From contig NC_020908.1 in the NCBI RefSeq assembly GCF_000155735.2, positions 2,113,001 through 2,177,000 of the forward strand: a DNA stretch of 64,000 nt, in the 5' to 3' direction. This DNA is from Octadecabacter arcticus 238. GTDB taxonomy: Bacteria > Pseudomonadota > Alphaproteobacteria > Rhodobacterales > Rhodobacteraceae. This document shows positions 36,445 to 43,780 of this stretch, piece after piece (position 1 is the stretch's first letter; every line of letters starts with the position of its first letter). A program made the position numbers and the translations under genes. The notes under the pieces are model-generated. The model saw only the letters and a program-made list of their open reading frames with translations, did no database searches and had not been told where the DNA came from.

Positions 36445-37854
36445 TCAAAATTCGCGGTCCTTATATGCCTCCAGCGCGCGTTGGCGGCCCGTTGCCATAT
36501 CGACAACGGGTGCTGGGTAGACATCACTTGGCGCCAAACCCCAACTTTTGGGAATAGCGTCAAAATAGGATAGCGCCGTGTCGGGCGCTTCGCCCTGCCC
36601 TTCGGCGATCCACGTGCGCGCATACAGCCCCGCATGATCAAACTTATCAAGCTGTGTCACCGGATTGAACACCCGAAAATATGGCGCCGCATCGGGGCCT
36701 GATCCGGCAGCCCACTGCCAACCCATCGCGTTGCTTGCCGGATCCCAATCCGTCAGGCAGTCGTCAAACCACGCCTGTCCCACTTTCCAATGGGTCATCA
36801 GATGTTTGGTCAAATAGGACGCCACAATCATCCGCCCGCGATTGTGCATCGTGCCACTGACATACATCTCGCGCATGGCGGCATCGACGAACGGAACACC
36901 TGTGCGCCCCTGTTTCCAAGCCATCACTTCAGCGGTGTCGTCGGTGTTCCACGGAAAGGCATCCCAGCCTTCTTTCCAATTGCGATCAACGATGTGAGGC
37001 GTGTGGTGCACCAGATGATAGGCGAATTCGCGCCAAACCAATTCTTTGCAAAACACTTCAGCCTGCCCTTTGCCGCTGTGAATGGCCGCCCAGCCTGCAT
37101 GCCAACACACCGCAGGGCTGATTTCCCCGTAGGTCAGGTTTTCGCTTAGTCGCGACGTGCCATCCACGCTCGGCATATCGCGATTGGTTTGGTAGCTCTG
37201 CACACGTTCATCAATAAAAGTATCCAGCCGAGAGCGCGCCGCCTCTTCGCCGACGCAGATATGCGCGGCCAATACATCGCGCCCTCGCCGCATCGCACCA
37301 CCCAATTTCCAATCGTCCAACTGATCGGACGCTGGCCAGACATCGGGCACGGGCACAGATGCGGGTGCCGCGATTGGCGTGGCGACTTCGCGCCCGCGCA
37401 CAGTCTTCCAAAGCGGCGTAAAGACGCGGTAAAATCCGCCAGTCTTCGTTTCAACCGTCCAGGGTTCAAACAACAAATGACCCGCAAATGATGCCACCTC
37501 GATACCGTCGTCTTTCAGCGCCGCCTTCACGCCCGTGTCGCGCGCCTTGCTTGCGGGATCATACAGCCGGTTCCAATAGATCGCTTGCACACCAGTTTGC
37601 ACCACCAATTCGCGCAAGACCGCTAAGGCGTCTCCACGCCGTAAAATCAGCCGCGATCCCGCCTCCGCCAAAGCCGCGCCAAAAACCCGAACGCCTTCTC
37701 CCAGGCGAAATTTCGGCGCAGCGCCGTGGCCCTCAACGACCTCGTCACAAATGAACAGCGCGATAACAGGCCGCCCTGATGCACAGGCCGCCGACAGCGC
37801 AGCATTGTCGCCGATGCGGAAATCCCGCCGCACCCAGTAAATAACCGGTTTCAA
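36445..37854 (-). CDS. phr: deoxyribodipyrimidine photolyase
   Basis: 469 aa CPD class I photolyase. N-terminal antenna domain (IYWVRRDFRIGDNAALSAAC), then the FAD domain with ENLTYGEISP, WREFAYHLVHH, TGVPFVDAAMREMYVSGTMH NRGRM, WQWAAGSGPDAAPYFRVFNP. The start is TTG with AGGAG eight bases upstream. First gene of the phr-cfa-trgA-trgB-cysK run. Confidence 0.93.
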   Translation of the reverse strand: MKPVIYWVRRDFRIGDNAALSAACASGRPVIALFICDEVVEGHGAAPKFRLGEGVRVFGAALAEAGSRLILRRGDALAVLRELVVQTGVQAIYWNRLYDPASKARDTGVKAALKDDGIEVASFAGHLLFEPWTVETKTGGFYRVFTPLWKTVRGREVATPIAAPASVPVPDVWPASDQLDDWKLGGAMRRGRDVLAAHICVGEEAARSRLDTFIDERVQSYQTNRDMPSVDGTSRLSENLTYGEISPAVCWHAGWAAIHSGKGQAEVFCKELVWREFAYHLVHHTPHIVDRNWKEGWDAFPWNTDDTAEVMAWKQGRTGVPFVDAAMREMYVSGTMHNRGRMIVASYLTKHLMTHWKVGQAWFDDCLTDWDPASNAMGWQWAAGSGPDAAPYFRVFNPVTQLDKFDHAGLYARTWIAEGQGEAPDTALSYFDAIPKSWGLAPSDVYPAPVVDMATGRQRALEAYKDREF

Positions 37855-37967
37855 ATCGCGCTCCTTTTATTGATCCAGAACGTAACCCGCCAAGCGCTGA
37901 AGCCAACCCGTCATTACTTTAAATTACCTCCGCAGGAGGCGAGCTGGCGGGACCGGGAAGCCGGAAG

Positions 37968-38000
37968 CGGCGCATTTGTTGGTTCACAAACGGCGCCGCC
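37968..38000 (-). terminator. hairpin downstream of acuI
   Basis: GCGGCGC and GCGCCGC stems with inner ATTTGT/ACAAAC pairing, just after the acuI stop. No clear U-run follows, so it may be a weak or Rho-assisted terminator. Confidence 0.4.
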
Positions 38001-38008
38001 CCCATTGC

Positions 38009-38992
38009 TTAGGCGTTCACATCAACGACAACGCGGCCCTTCACCTGACCCTTGAGAATATCGCGACCAAGTTGCGGTAGATCGGACAGAACCGCGGGCT
38101 GCACCATGGCCTCCAACTTCTCCATCGGCAGGTCTTTGGCGATCCGCGCCCATGCCCGCACGCGGTTATCATAGGGCTGCATCACAGAATCGACCCCCAG
38201 CAAATTCACACCGCGCAACAGGAACGGAATGACCGTCGCAGGCAAACCCGCGCCACCCGCCAAACCCACAGCCGCAACTGATCCACCGTATTTGATCTGT
38301 CCCAGCAACCGCGCCAGCATTTCACCGCCGACGGCATCGACACAACCGCCCCAAATTTCGGCTTCAAGCGGGCGTTTGACCGTTTCGTTGATTTCCTCCC
38401 GCGCGACGATCTGCGTCGCCCCAAGAGATTTGAGGTAATCCGCCGTCTCAGGGCGCCCCGTCACACCAGCGACCTCATGGCCCAGATTGGCGAGGATGGC
38501 CGTGGCCACGGACCCGACTCCACCAGCCGCTCCCGTGACCAACACAGGCCCGTCCTTGATGCCGTGATCCTCAAGCGCCATCACCGCCAGCATCGCCGTG
38601 AACCCTGCGGTGCCAACAGCCATCGCCTGACGCGTGTCCAGACCATCGGGCAGCGGCACCAGCCAATCGGCTTTGACGCGGGCCTTTTGGGAATAACCGC
38701 CCCAATAGGCCTCTCCGACGCGCCATCCGGTCAACACAACCTTGTCGCCAGCCTTATAGCGCGGGTCGTCGGATGCTTCGACTGTCCCGGCAAAATCAAT
38801 GCCCGGCACGTGTGGATAATTGCGCACCAATCCGCCACCCGGTCCGATACACAGCCCGTCTTTGTAGTTCACCGTCGAATATTCGACCGCGACCGTCACG
38901 TCACCTTCTGGCAAACGATCCAGCCCGATCTGCTGCACAGATGCGCTCGTCTTCCCGTCATCGTCTTTTTCAACCATCAAAGCATTGAACAT
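38009..38992 (-). CDS. acuI: acryloyl-CoA reductase AcuI (MDR family)
   Basis: 327 aa NADPH-dependent medium-chain reductase of the YhdH/AcuI group: EYSTVNYKDGLCIGPGGGLV, GIDFAGTVEAS, LVTGAAGGVGSVATAILANL (nucleotide site). AcuI reduces toxic acryloyl-CoA to propionyl-CoA in DMSP catabolism. GGAG precedes the ATG. Downstream of dmdA by 42 bp on the same strand, the arrangement known from Ruegeria. Confidence 0.88.
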   Translation of the reverse strand: MFNALMVEKDDDGKTSASVQQIGLDRLPEGDVTVAVEYSTVNYKDGLCIGPGGGLVRNYPHVPGIDFAGTVEASDDPRYKAGDKVVLTGWRVGEAYWGGYSQKARVKADWLVPLPDGLDTRQAMAVGTAGFTAMLAVMALEDHGIKDGPVLVTGAAGGVGSVATAILANLGHEVAGVTGRPETADYLKSLGATQIVAREEINETVKRPLEAEIWGGCVDAVGGEMLARLLGQIKYGGSVAAVGLAGGAGLPATVIPFLLRGVNLLGVDSVMQPYDNRVRAWARIAKDLPMEKLEAMVQPAVLSDLPQLGRDILKGQVKGRVVVDVNA

Positions 38993-39034
38993 CGAAATTC
39001 TCCTTTTTCGCCCAGAAGTCTGCTCAGGGCTGCA

Positions 39035-40135
39035 TCAAATCCAAAATGTTTCTTGTACCACCGCAGGGAAAACCCCCGCATGGGTGACCACGTCCAGATC
39101 GGTCGCAGGGTCCCAATGTGTCATCCGCACCATTCCGATGGCCACGTTCGTTTCAAAGTCGGGCGACCAGGTGGCGGACGTCACTGTTCCCACCTGCTTT
39201 TGCCCGTCCATCAACGGCCAGCCGCGATCGCATGGCGGCAACGTACCTTCAATTCGCAGCGCCCGCACCTGCTTGACGGGACCCTCCTTGGCCACACGCA
39301 ACAGCGCATCACGACCGACGCAACCAATTGCAGTTTGGGTTGAACAGAAACGCCCCAAACCAGCTTCGTGCGGCGTGTTTTCGCGGTTCATGTCATTGCC
39401 ATACGACAACAACCCGCCCTCGATCCGCTCAATCAGGTTCGGACAGCCAGCATGAACGTCAAGGTCCTTGCCCGCCTCCATAAGCGCATTCCAAAGCGGC
39501 ATACCAAGGTGGCTGCCCTCGACATACACCTCAAACCCGCCTTGGCGTGAATAGCCAGACCGCGCAACGATCATGTCATGACCTTGGAAATCGAAATGCC
39601 CGTAACGGAAAAATTTGAGGTCTTTGACCTTGTCGCCAAACACGCGCGCTGCGAGTTCGTCTGCCTTGGGGCCCTGAATGGCAAGCGGCGAAACATCGGG
39701 TTCGTCAACCAAGACATCAAGACGAAGACCGTATGCTAGTCCTTTGATCCAGAACAATAAATCACTATCGGCAATGGATACCCAATAGCGATCTTCGCTG
39801 ATCTTAACGGCCACAGGATCATTCAGCATCCCGCCGGTCTCATCCACCATCGGAACATAATAACACATGCCAGGTAACATCGCCCGCAGATCGCGTGGCG
39901 TCAGCATTTGCATCAATCGTCCCGCATCAGGGCCGCGAATTTCCACCTGCCGTTCAACGGCCACATCCCAAACCTGCACCGCAGATTTCAAATGATGATA
40001 GTCTTCGACGATTGAACGGAAAATAGTGGGCAATAACATGTGGTTATAGACGGTATATCCCTTTACGCCTGCGGCCTCTACGCCGTCGGAAAAGGCGGTG
40101 CGGCGAATGCGCCGCGATCCTGAAATAACAGCCAT
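39035..40135 (-). CDS. dmdA: dimethylsulfoniopropionate demethylase DmdA
   Basis: 366 aa tetrahydrofolate-dependent GcvT-like enzyme that removes one methyl group from DMSP to give methylmercaptopropionate. Characteristic segments: RRIRRTAFSDGVEAAGVKGY TVYNHMLLPT, DLRAMLPGMCYYVPM, SGYSRQGGFEVYVEG, and GCPNLIERIEGGLLSYGND. Length matches the family, and the adjacent acuI supports the call over other GcvT paralogues. Confidence 0.9.
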   Translation of the reverse strand: MAVISGSRRIRRTAFSDGVEAAGVKGYTVYNHMLLPTIFRSIVEDYHHLKSAVQVWDVAVERQVEIRGPDAGRLMQMLTPRDLRAMLPGMCYYVPMVDETGGMLNDPVAVKISEDRYWVSIADSDLLFWIKGLAYGLRLDVLVDEPDVSPLAIQGPKADELAARVFGDKVKDLKFFRYGHFDFQGHDMIVARSGYSRQGGFEVYVEGSHLGMPLWNALMEAGKDLDVHAGCPNLIERIEGGLLSYGNDMNRENTPHEAGLGRFCSTQTAIGCVGRDALLRVAKEGPVKQVRALRIEGTLPPCDRGWPLMDGQKQVGTVTSATWSPDFETNVAIGMVRMTHWDPATDLDVVTHAGVFPAVVQETFWI

Positions 40136-40136
40136 T

Positions 40137-40472
40137 TTAGCGCTCCGGCATGAAGGGAAAGTCGGTTGGCTGCGGGTTTTTCCCTGCGGCCGTCAACATT
40201 GCGTGAATCTGACCGCGATAGTTGGTCTGATGGTTAAATGAATGGGTTACGCAGAGAGCTTTGGGTTCAGTCAGCTCCCTTCCAGACACGTCGGAATACC
40301 CCGTCAGATCACCCCAGAGCAGATGGTTTACCGTCTCGAATATCGAGCGAAAGAACACACGACAATACTGCCCCCGCGCACCTTCATCAATCGCTTGAAT
40401 AATGTTACGCAACCCATTGTTTTTCAATTGATTATAGAGCCCCGTTGTTTGGCAGAATTCAGGCGAAATCAC
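40137..40472 (-). CDS. DinB-like protein with an internal deletion
   Basis: About 111 aa from a GTG overlapping the DUF1326 stop (GTGA). The N-terminal helix ends IFETVNHLLWGD, and the C-terminal part is GRELTEPKALCVTHSFNHQT NYRGQIHAML. DinB-family proteins of this type are about 165 aa. Roughly 50-60 residues between the LWGD segment and the GRE segment are missing in frame, so the four-helix bundle is incomplete. Confidence 0.7.
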   Translation of the reverse strand: MISPEFCQTTGLYNQLKNNGLRNIIQAIDEGARGQYCRVFFRSIFETVNHLLWGDLTGYSDVSGRELTEPKALCVTHSFNHQTNYRGQIHAMLTAAGKNPQPTDFPFMPER

Positions 40473-41194
40473 GCCTTTGGGCCTTTCCAATCAATTGGGC
40501 AAATCTCAGCTGATAAGCCGCCGAAATCCCAGACGCGACCGTAGTCACGCACTTTGGATTTCAGGCCCTTGGCGGCAATAATGTCAGGGCCCATCCAGTA
40601 TTTGGAATTGGTAATCATCACCGGATGATCCAGATCGCTGCCGTCAATCATCTCAATCTCACCGGCAATCTTGCGTCCGATGTAAAGGCCGCGCTTTTTG
40701 CCGTCGCGGGTGATTTCGACCTTTTCGCGTTCGGCACCGATGATTTCGGACACGAGGAACGTGAACAGACCTGTCGTGCCACCCGCCGCGCCGCTGAAGA
40801 TTTTCAGCAAGCCGTTGTAGGCCTTCTGGCTGGACCGTTCGTCAACATAGGCCGCAACGCGCCAATTGCCTTCGCCCATGCGACCCGGAATATCGACCAG
40901 CAAACCAACATTTAGACCTGACAGGTCTTCGCCCTCAAAATGACCCTCATCAATAGCGATGGCCATCCACGCATGACAATGTCCTTCTGTCGGGGGATGC
41001 GCGCCAAGCGATACGACACAGGGGCAAAACAAGTTGCATGAGCAATTCAGGAAAAGCTCGCCTTTGATGGCCCAATCTGTTGGCTCCATCTTGCGGCGCA
41101 ACGGGTTACTTTCCACGCGACTGTCGATGCGCTGGCTGACCGCCAGTTTGTCTGCGGCGGGCCGCTCTTTTGAAGCAGTTTTTTTATCGGCCAT
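40469..41194 (-). CDS. DUF1326 domain protein
   Basis: About 241 aa. Signature LFLNCSCNLFCPCVVSLGAH with paired cysteines near residue 50, then GHCHAWMAIAIDEGHFEG. Function unknown. Start MADKK chosen because GAGGAAG precedes it. Sits with a DUF2182 gene, a common pair proposed to act together in metal-linked membrane processes. Confidence 0.82.
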   Translation of the reverse strand: MADKKTASKERPAADKLAVSQRIDSRVESNPLRRKMEPTDWAIKGELFLNCSCNLFCPCVVSLGAHPPTEGHCHAWMAIAIDEGHFEGEDLSGLNVGLLVDIPGRMGEGNWRVAAYVDERSSQKAYNGLLKIFSGAAGGTTGLFTFLVSEIIGAEREKVEITRDGKKRGLYIGRKIAGEIEMIDGSDLDHPVMITNSKYWMGPDIIAAKGLKSKVRDYGRVWDFGGLSAEICPIDWKGPKA

Positions 41195-41205
41195 TTGACT
41201 TCCTC

Positions 41206-41955
41206 TCAAAGGTTAGCCCAAACGGGCAATGCTATGCCTGCAAGGATCAAGACGACCCCCATCGGCTTTGTGACAACATGCCCGACGGCGGGCAGTTTTT
41301 CCAAAATCATGAACAACGTCGCAAGGCCCATCCATAACAGGCTCATCACGCCGCCCACGAAACCCAAGGCCATGAATCCCCAGCAACAGCCGACGCAAAA
41401 CGCGCCAAGGCCGAGACCCATGCGCAGCCCACCCCGAAATCCGGCTTTCCAGCGCCCGACAAAATACATCATAGGTGCGTGGCAAACGCCGTGGCAGATT
41501 TCTTTGGCGCGGCTAAACTGGAATAGGCCAACGACAATCAGCAATGCAGCGGCTATCCAAACCGATGATGCAATACCAAGTGCATCAACCGCACCCACCG
41601 CGATCAGCGTGACTTGCGCGGTGGCAATCAAAGCGGCAAATCCAACCCAAACGATGAAGTAGCCAAGCAAAACACCAGACCACCCTGCCCGCGACCCATT
41701 GGCGCTTACCATTAGGTCCTCGTAACTGCGCAGTGTCGGCACCAGTGTCGGTAACATCATCGCCGCCATCATAATGGCCCACATCGGGAACAATGCGCCA
41801 AACGTGACCATTGGCATCATATTCATGCCCACAGGTCGCCCCGTCAGGTCGACGCCTGCCATGTTCGCCATCATAAACATCACCGACCACGCCACAGCAA
41901 TCGCGGCAAAGAACGCGATCCATAGGGCCGATCTGATGTTAAAAATGTTGCTCAC
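41206..41955 (-). CDS. DUF2182 integral membrane protein
   Basis: 249 aa, about seven helices with many Met residues (MFMMANMAGVDLTGRPVGMN MMPMVTFGALFPMWAIMMAA MMLPTLVPT), the DUF2182 signature for putative metal-binding membrane proteins. GTG start with GGGAGGA upstream. Ends 12 bp before the DUF1326 start. Divergent from the FadR-type regulator; the intergenic operator may control both. Confidence 0.82.
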   Translation of the reverse strand: MSNIFNIRSALWIAFFAAIAVAWSVMFMMANMAGVDLTGRPVGMNMMPMVTFGALFPMWAIMMAAMMLPTLVPTLRSYEDLMVSANGSRAGWSGVLLGYFIVWVGFAALIATAQVTLIAVGAVDALGIASSVWIAAALLIVVGLFQFSRAKEICHGVCHAPMMYFVGRWKAGFRGGLRMGLGLGAFCVGCCWGFMALGFVGGVMSLLWMGLATLFMILEKLPAVGHVVTKPMGVVLILAGIALPVWANL

Positions 41956-41994
41956 CTATCGTCCTCCCAAACGACTCATCACTTGCCAAATAAA

Positions 41995-42018
41995 TGTCAG
42001 ACATTTAAATGTCTGACA
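41995..42018. promoter_or_regulatory. 24-bp perfect palindrome, probable FadR-type operator
   Basis: Half-site TGTCAGACATTT followed by its exact complement. It contains two TGTC-N-GACA boxes of the kind bound by FadR/GntR-family regulators, 15 bp apart. It ends two bases before the regulator start codon and lies in the 64-bp divergent gap. Confidence 0.8.
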
Positions 42019-42019
42019 A

Positions 42020-42748
42020 ATGAAAAATGCACCTGACCTCTCCGCCCAGATCGCCAAATCCATCCGTGACGCGATTGTGTCCGGCGATTTGCCCATTGAT
42101 GAACGCCTACCAAGCGAGGCTGAGCTGAGCGAGCAGTTCGCCGTGTCGCGCTCCACCGTGCGCGAGGCGCTAAAACGGCTCGCCGCACAAAGCCTGATCC
42201 GAACCCAGCGCGGCGCAATGGGCGGGGCGTTTGTAAACCGTTTGACGTTTGAGCAGGCGTACGGGCAGCAAATCACCACCTCGGCGCTTCTGTTGTCGAT
42301 GAATGACGTGAATTTCGACACCGCCTGCGAAGCGCGCTTTGCGCTGGAACGCGCCTGCGCGCCCTTGTCAGCGCAGCGCCGCACGGCAGACCACCTGGCG
42401 ACGATGCGCGCTGAAATTACCCGCCAAGCGCAACCCGGCCTGTCAGATGAAAGCTTTTGTGCGTCCGACGTGGCCTTTCACCGCGCCTTGGTCGATGGCG
42501 CCGGCAATCCGGTGTTGTCCTACCAATTGGCGGGCGCAGTTGAAGCGATTGAACCACTGATGAACATGATCACTTTCACCGCCCGATCGCGTGACCACAT
42601 TGTCGGGTTGCACACCGCAATTGCCGACGCGCTTGCAGAACGAGACGCGCCGCGGGTTGATAATCTGCTGGCAGACCTTGCGACCTATACAGCCCAACTT
42701 GGCCGATCCGTTGCGGATGCAAAAAAAGATGCCCCAAAAAGCAACTGA
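42020..42748 (+). CDS. GntR/FadR-family transcriptional regulator
   Basis: 242 aa. Winged helix DAIVSGDLPIDERLPSEAEL SEQFAVSRSTVREALKRLAA (residues about 14-55), then an FCD ligand domain with VAFHRALVDGAGNPVLSYQL and a metal-type His in HTAIADALAERD. Ligand unknown. The start codon directly follows the palindrome with no ribosome site visible, so the transcript may be leaderless and autorepressed. Confidence 0.88.
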   Translation: MKNAPDLSAQIAKSIRDAIVSGDLPIDERLPSEAELSEQFAVSRSTVREALKRLAAQSLIRTQRGAMGGAFVNRLTFEQAYGQQITTSALLLSMNDVNFDTACEARFALERACAPLSAQRRTADHLATMRAEITRQAQPGLSDESFCASDVAFHRALVDGAGNPVLSYQLAGAVEAIEPLMNMITFTARSRDHIVGLHTAIADALAERDAPRVDNLLADLATYTAQLGRSVADAKKDAPKSN

Positions 42749-42795
42749 TCCGCTGCTTCGCCCGTATATCAGTCAAAGCAATGCAAGGAGAGTTC

Positions 42796-43149
42796 ATGGA
42801 TTACGTTAACCCCGCCATCGCCATACTGACCTTGTTCTTGGGGCTTTTTGGATTTTTGGCACCGCGATACACAGCAGAAGCGCTCGACCTCGCGACCACA
42901 AAAACCACCATGGGTCTCAGTGAATTGCGCGCCGGAAACGGTGGCTTGTTCGTCGCGTTGGGCCTGTATTGTTTGATCTCAGGCAACCCCATGGCCTACT
43001 TCATGCTTGGGGTGGCCTATGTCGGCGCAGGGTCTGGGCGATTGGTATCCATTGCACTGGACAACCCACCGCTGCGCAAAGCCTTGACGTTTTGGGCCTT
43101 TGAATGGGGCCCTGCCGCGTGGTTGATCTGGTTCAACTGGCCAGCCTGA
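42796..43149 (+). CDS. DUF4345 membrane protein
   Basis: 117 aa, four helices (AILTLFLGLFGFLAP; GGLFVALGLYCLI; YFMLGVAYVGAGSGRLVSIA; FEWGPAAWLIWFNW). AAGGAG lies 8 bp before ATG 42796. Function unknown. Confidence 0.75.
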   Translation: MDYVNPAIAILTLFLGLFGFLAPRYTAEALDLATTKTTMGLSELRAGNGGLFVALGLYCLISGNPMAYFMLGVAYVGAGSGRLVSIALDNPPLRKALTFWAFEWGPAAWLIWFNWPA

Positions 43150-43195
43150 CGCAGACCTTTCGCTTCTTTGGGTCAAAAAAATCTGACCACACCCT

Positions 43196-43224
43196 TTGCA
43201 ACAGGCGCGCCACTGCCCTATATA
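43196..43224 (+). promoter_or_regulatory. sigma-70-type promoter of ssrA
   Basis: TTGCAA, 17-bp spacer, TATATA. Transcription would start near 43231, at the beginning of the tmRNA acceptor piece. Confidence 0.65.
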
Positions 43225-43230
43225 TAAATT

Positions 43231-43552
43231 GTCTCTCGGGACTATGGATATAAACGCACTTGCAATAAGCGGATCGGACCCGGGGGCGGTACCCGGCGTC
43301 TCCACCATCACGCCCTTTACTGGGATGGCTCATTTGGCCGATATGGGGACGAAATAGGATCGACGAACGTCTAAAGAGGTTAGCTTTATCTCGGTGAGTT
43401 ACCACCGTTATCGGTACATCAAAGCTAGTTGCAAATGACAACAATGCTCAGGTAGCACTCGCAGCGTAAGCTGTGCGTAATACCGAAACTTAGTCCTTGC
43501 GCCTAGCAGCGTAAGGCGGGGCCCGCCGGAGCCTGGCAACAGAATCCGGCAG
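43231..43552 (+). ncRNA. ssrA: two-piece (circularly permuted) tmRNA
   Basis: The acceptor piece comes first and ends with a T-arm-like GGGGGCGGTACCC and TCTCCACCA (to 43307). After a spacer that is removed, the coding piece starts GGGGACGAAATAGGATCGAC at 43345. The resume codon and tag, GCA AAT GAC AAC .. GCG TAA at 43431-43469, encode ANDNNAQVALAA, a typical alphaproteobacterial tag. The piece ends GGAGCCTGGCAACAGAATCC GGC. Exact 5' end estimated. Confidence 0.93.
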
Positions 43553-43641
43553 CTTACCCCCATCCAAATGTTGAAATGTCGTTCGCTGCTGAACTGTCGT
43601 TGGTGTTTGCACGCAAATCCCTGTGGCAACAGAATCCGGCA
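43534..43641. repeat. 18-bp direct repeat of the ssrA 3' end (att-like)
   Basis: TGGCAACAGAATCCGGCA occurs at 43534-43551 as the end of the tmRNA coding piece and again at 43624-43641, 90 bp downstream. The tmRNA 3' end is a common integrase target; the second copy is probably an attachment-site scar. Confidence 0.8.
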
Positions 43642-43780
43642 CTTTTACCCCTCTATCAATTCAAACAAAACCGCGCCAAGCTGGGGTCATGAAGACCTTA
43701 TTGAGCTCATTCTTTCTGGCCGCCGCCCCCGCATGGGGATGTGACACCGCCCTATTAGTAAGCATCAACGCTGCCCTTGA

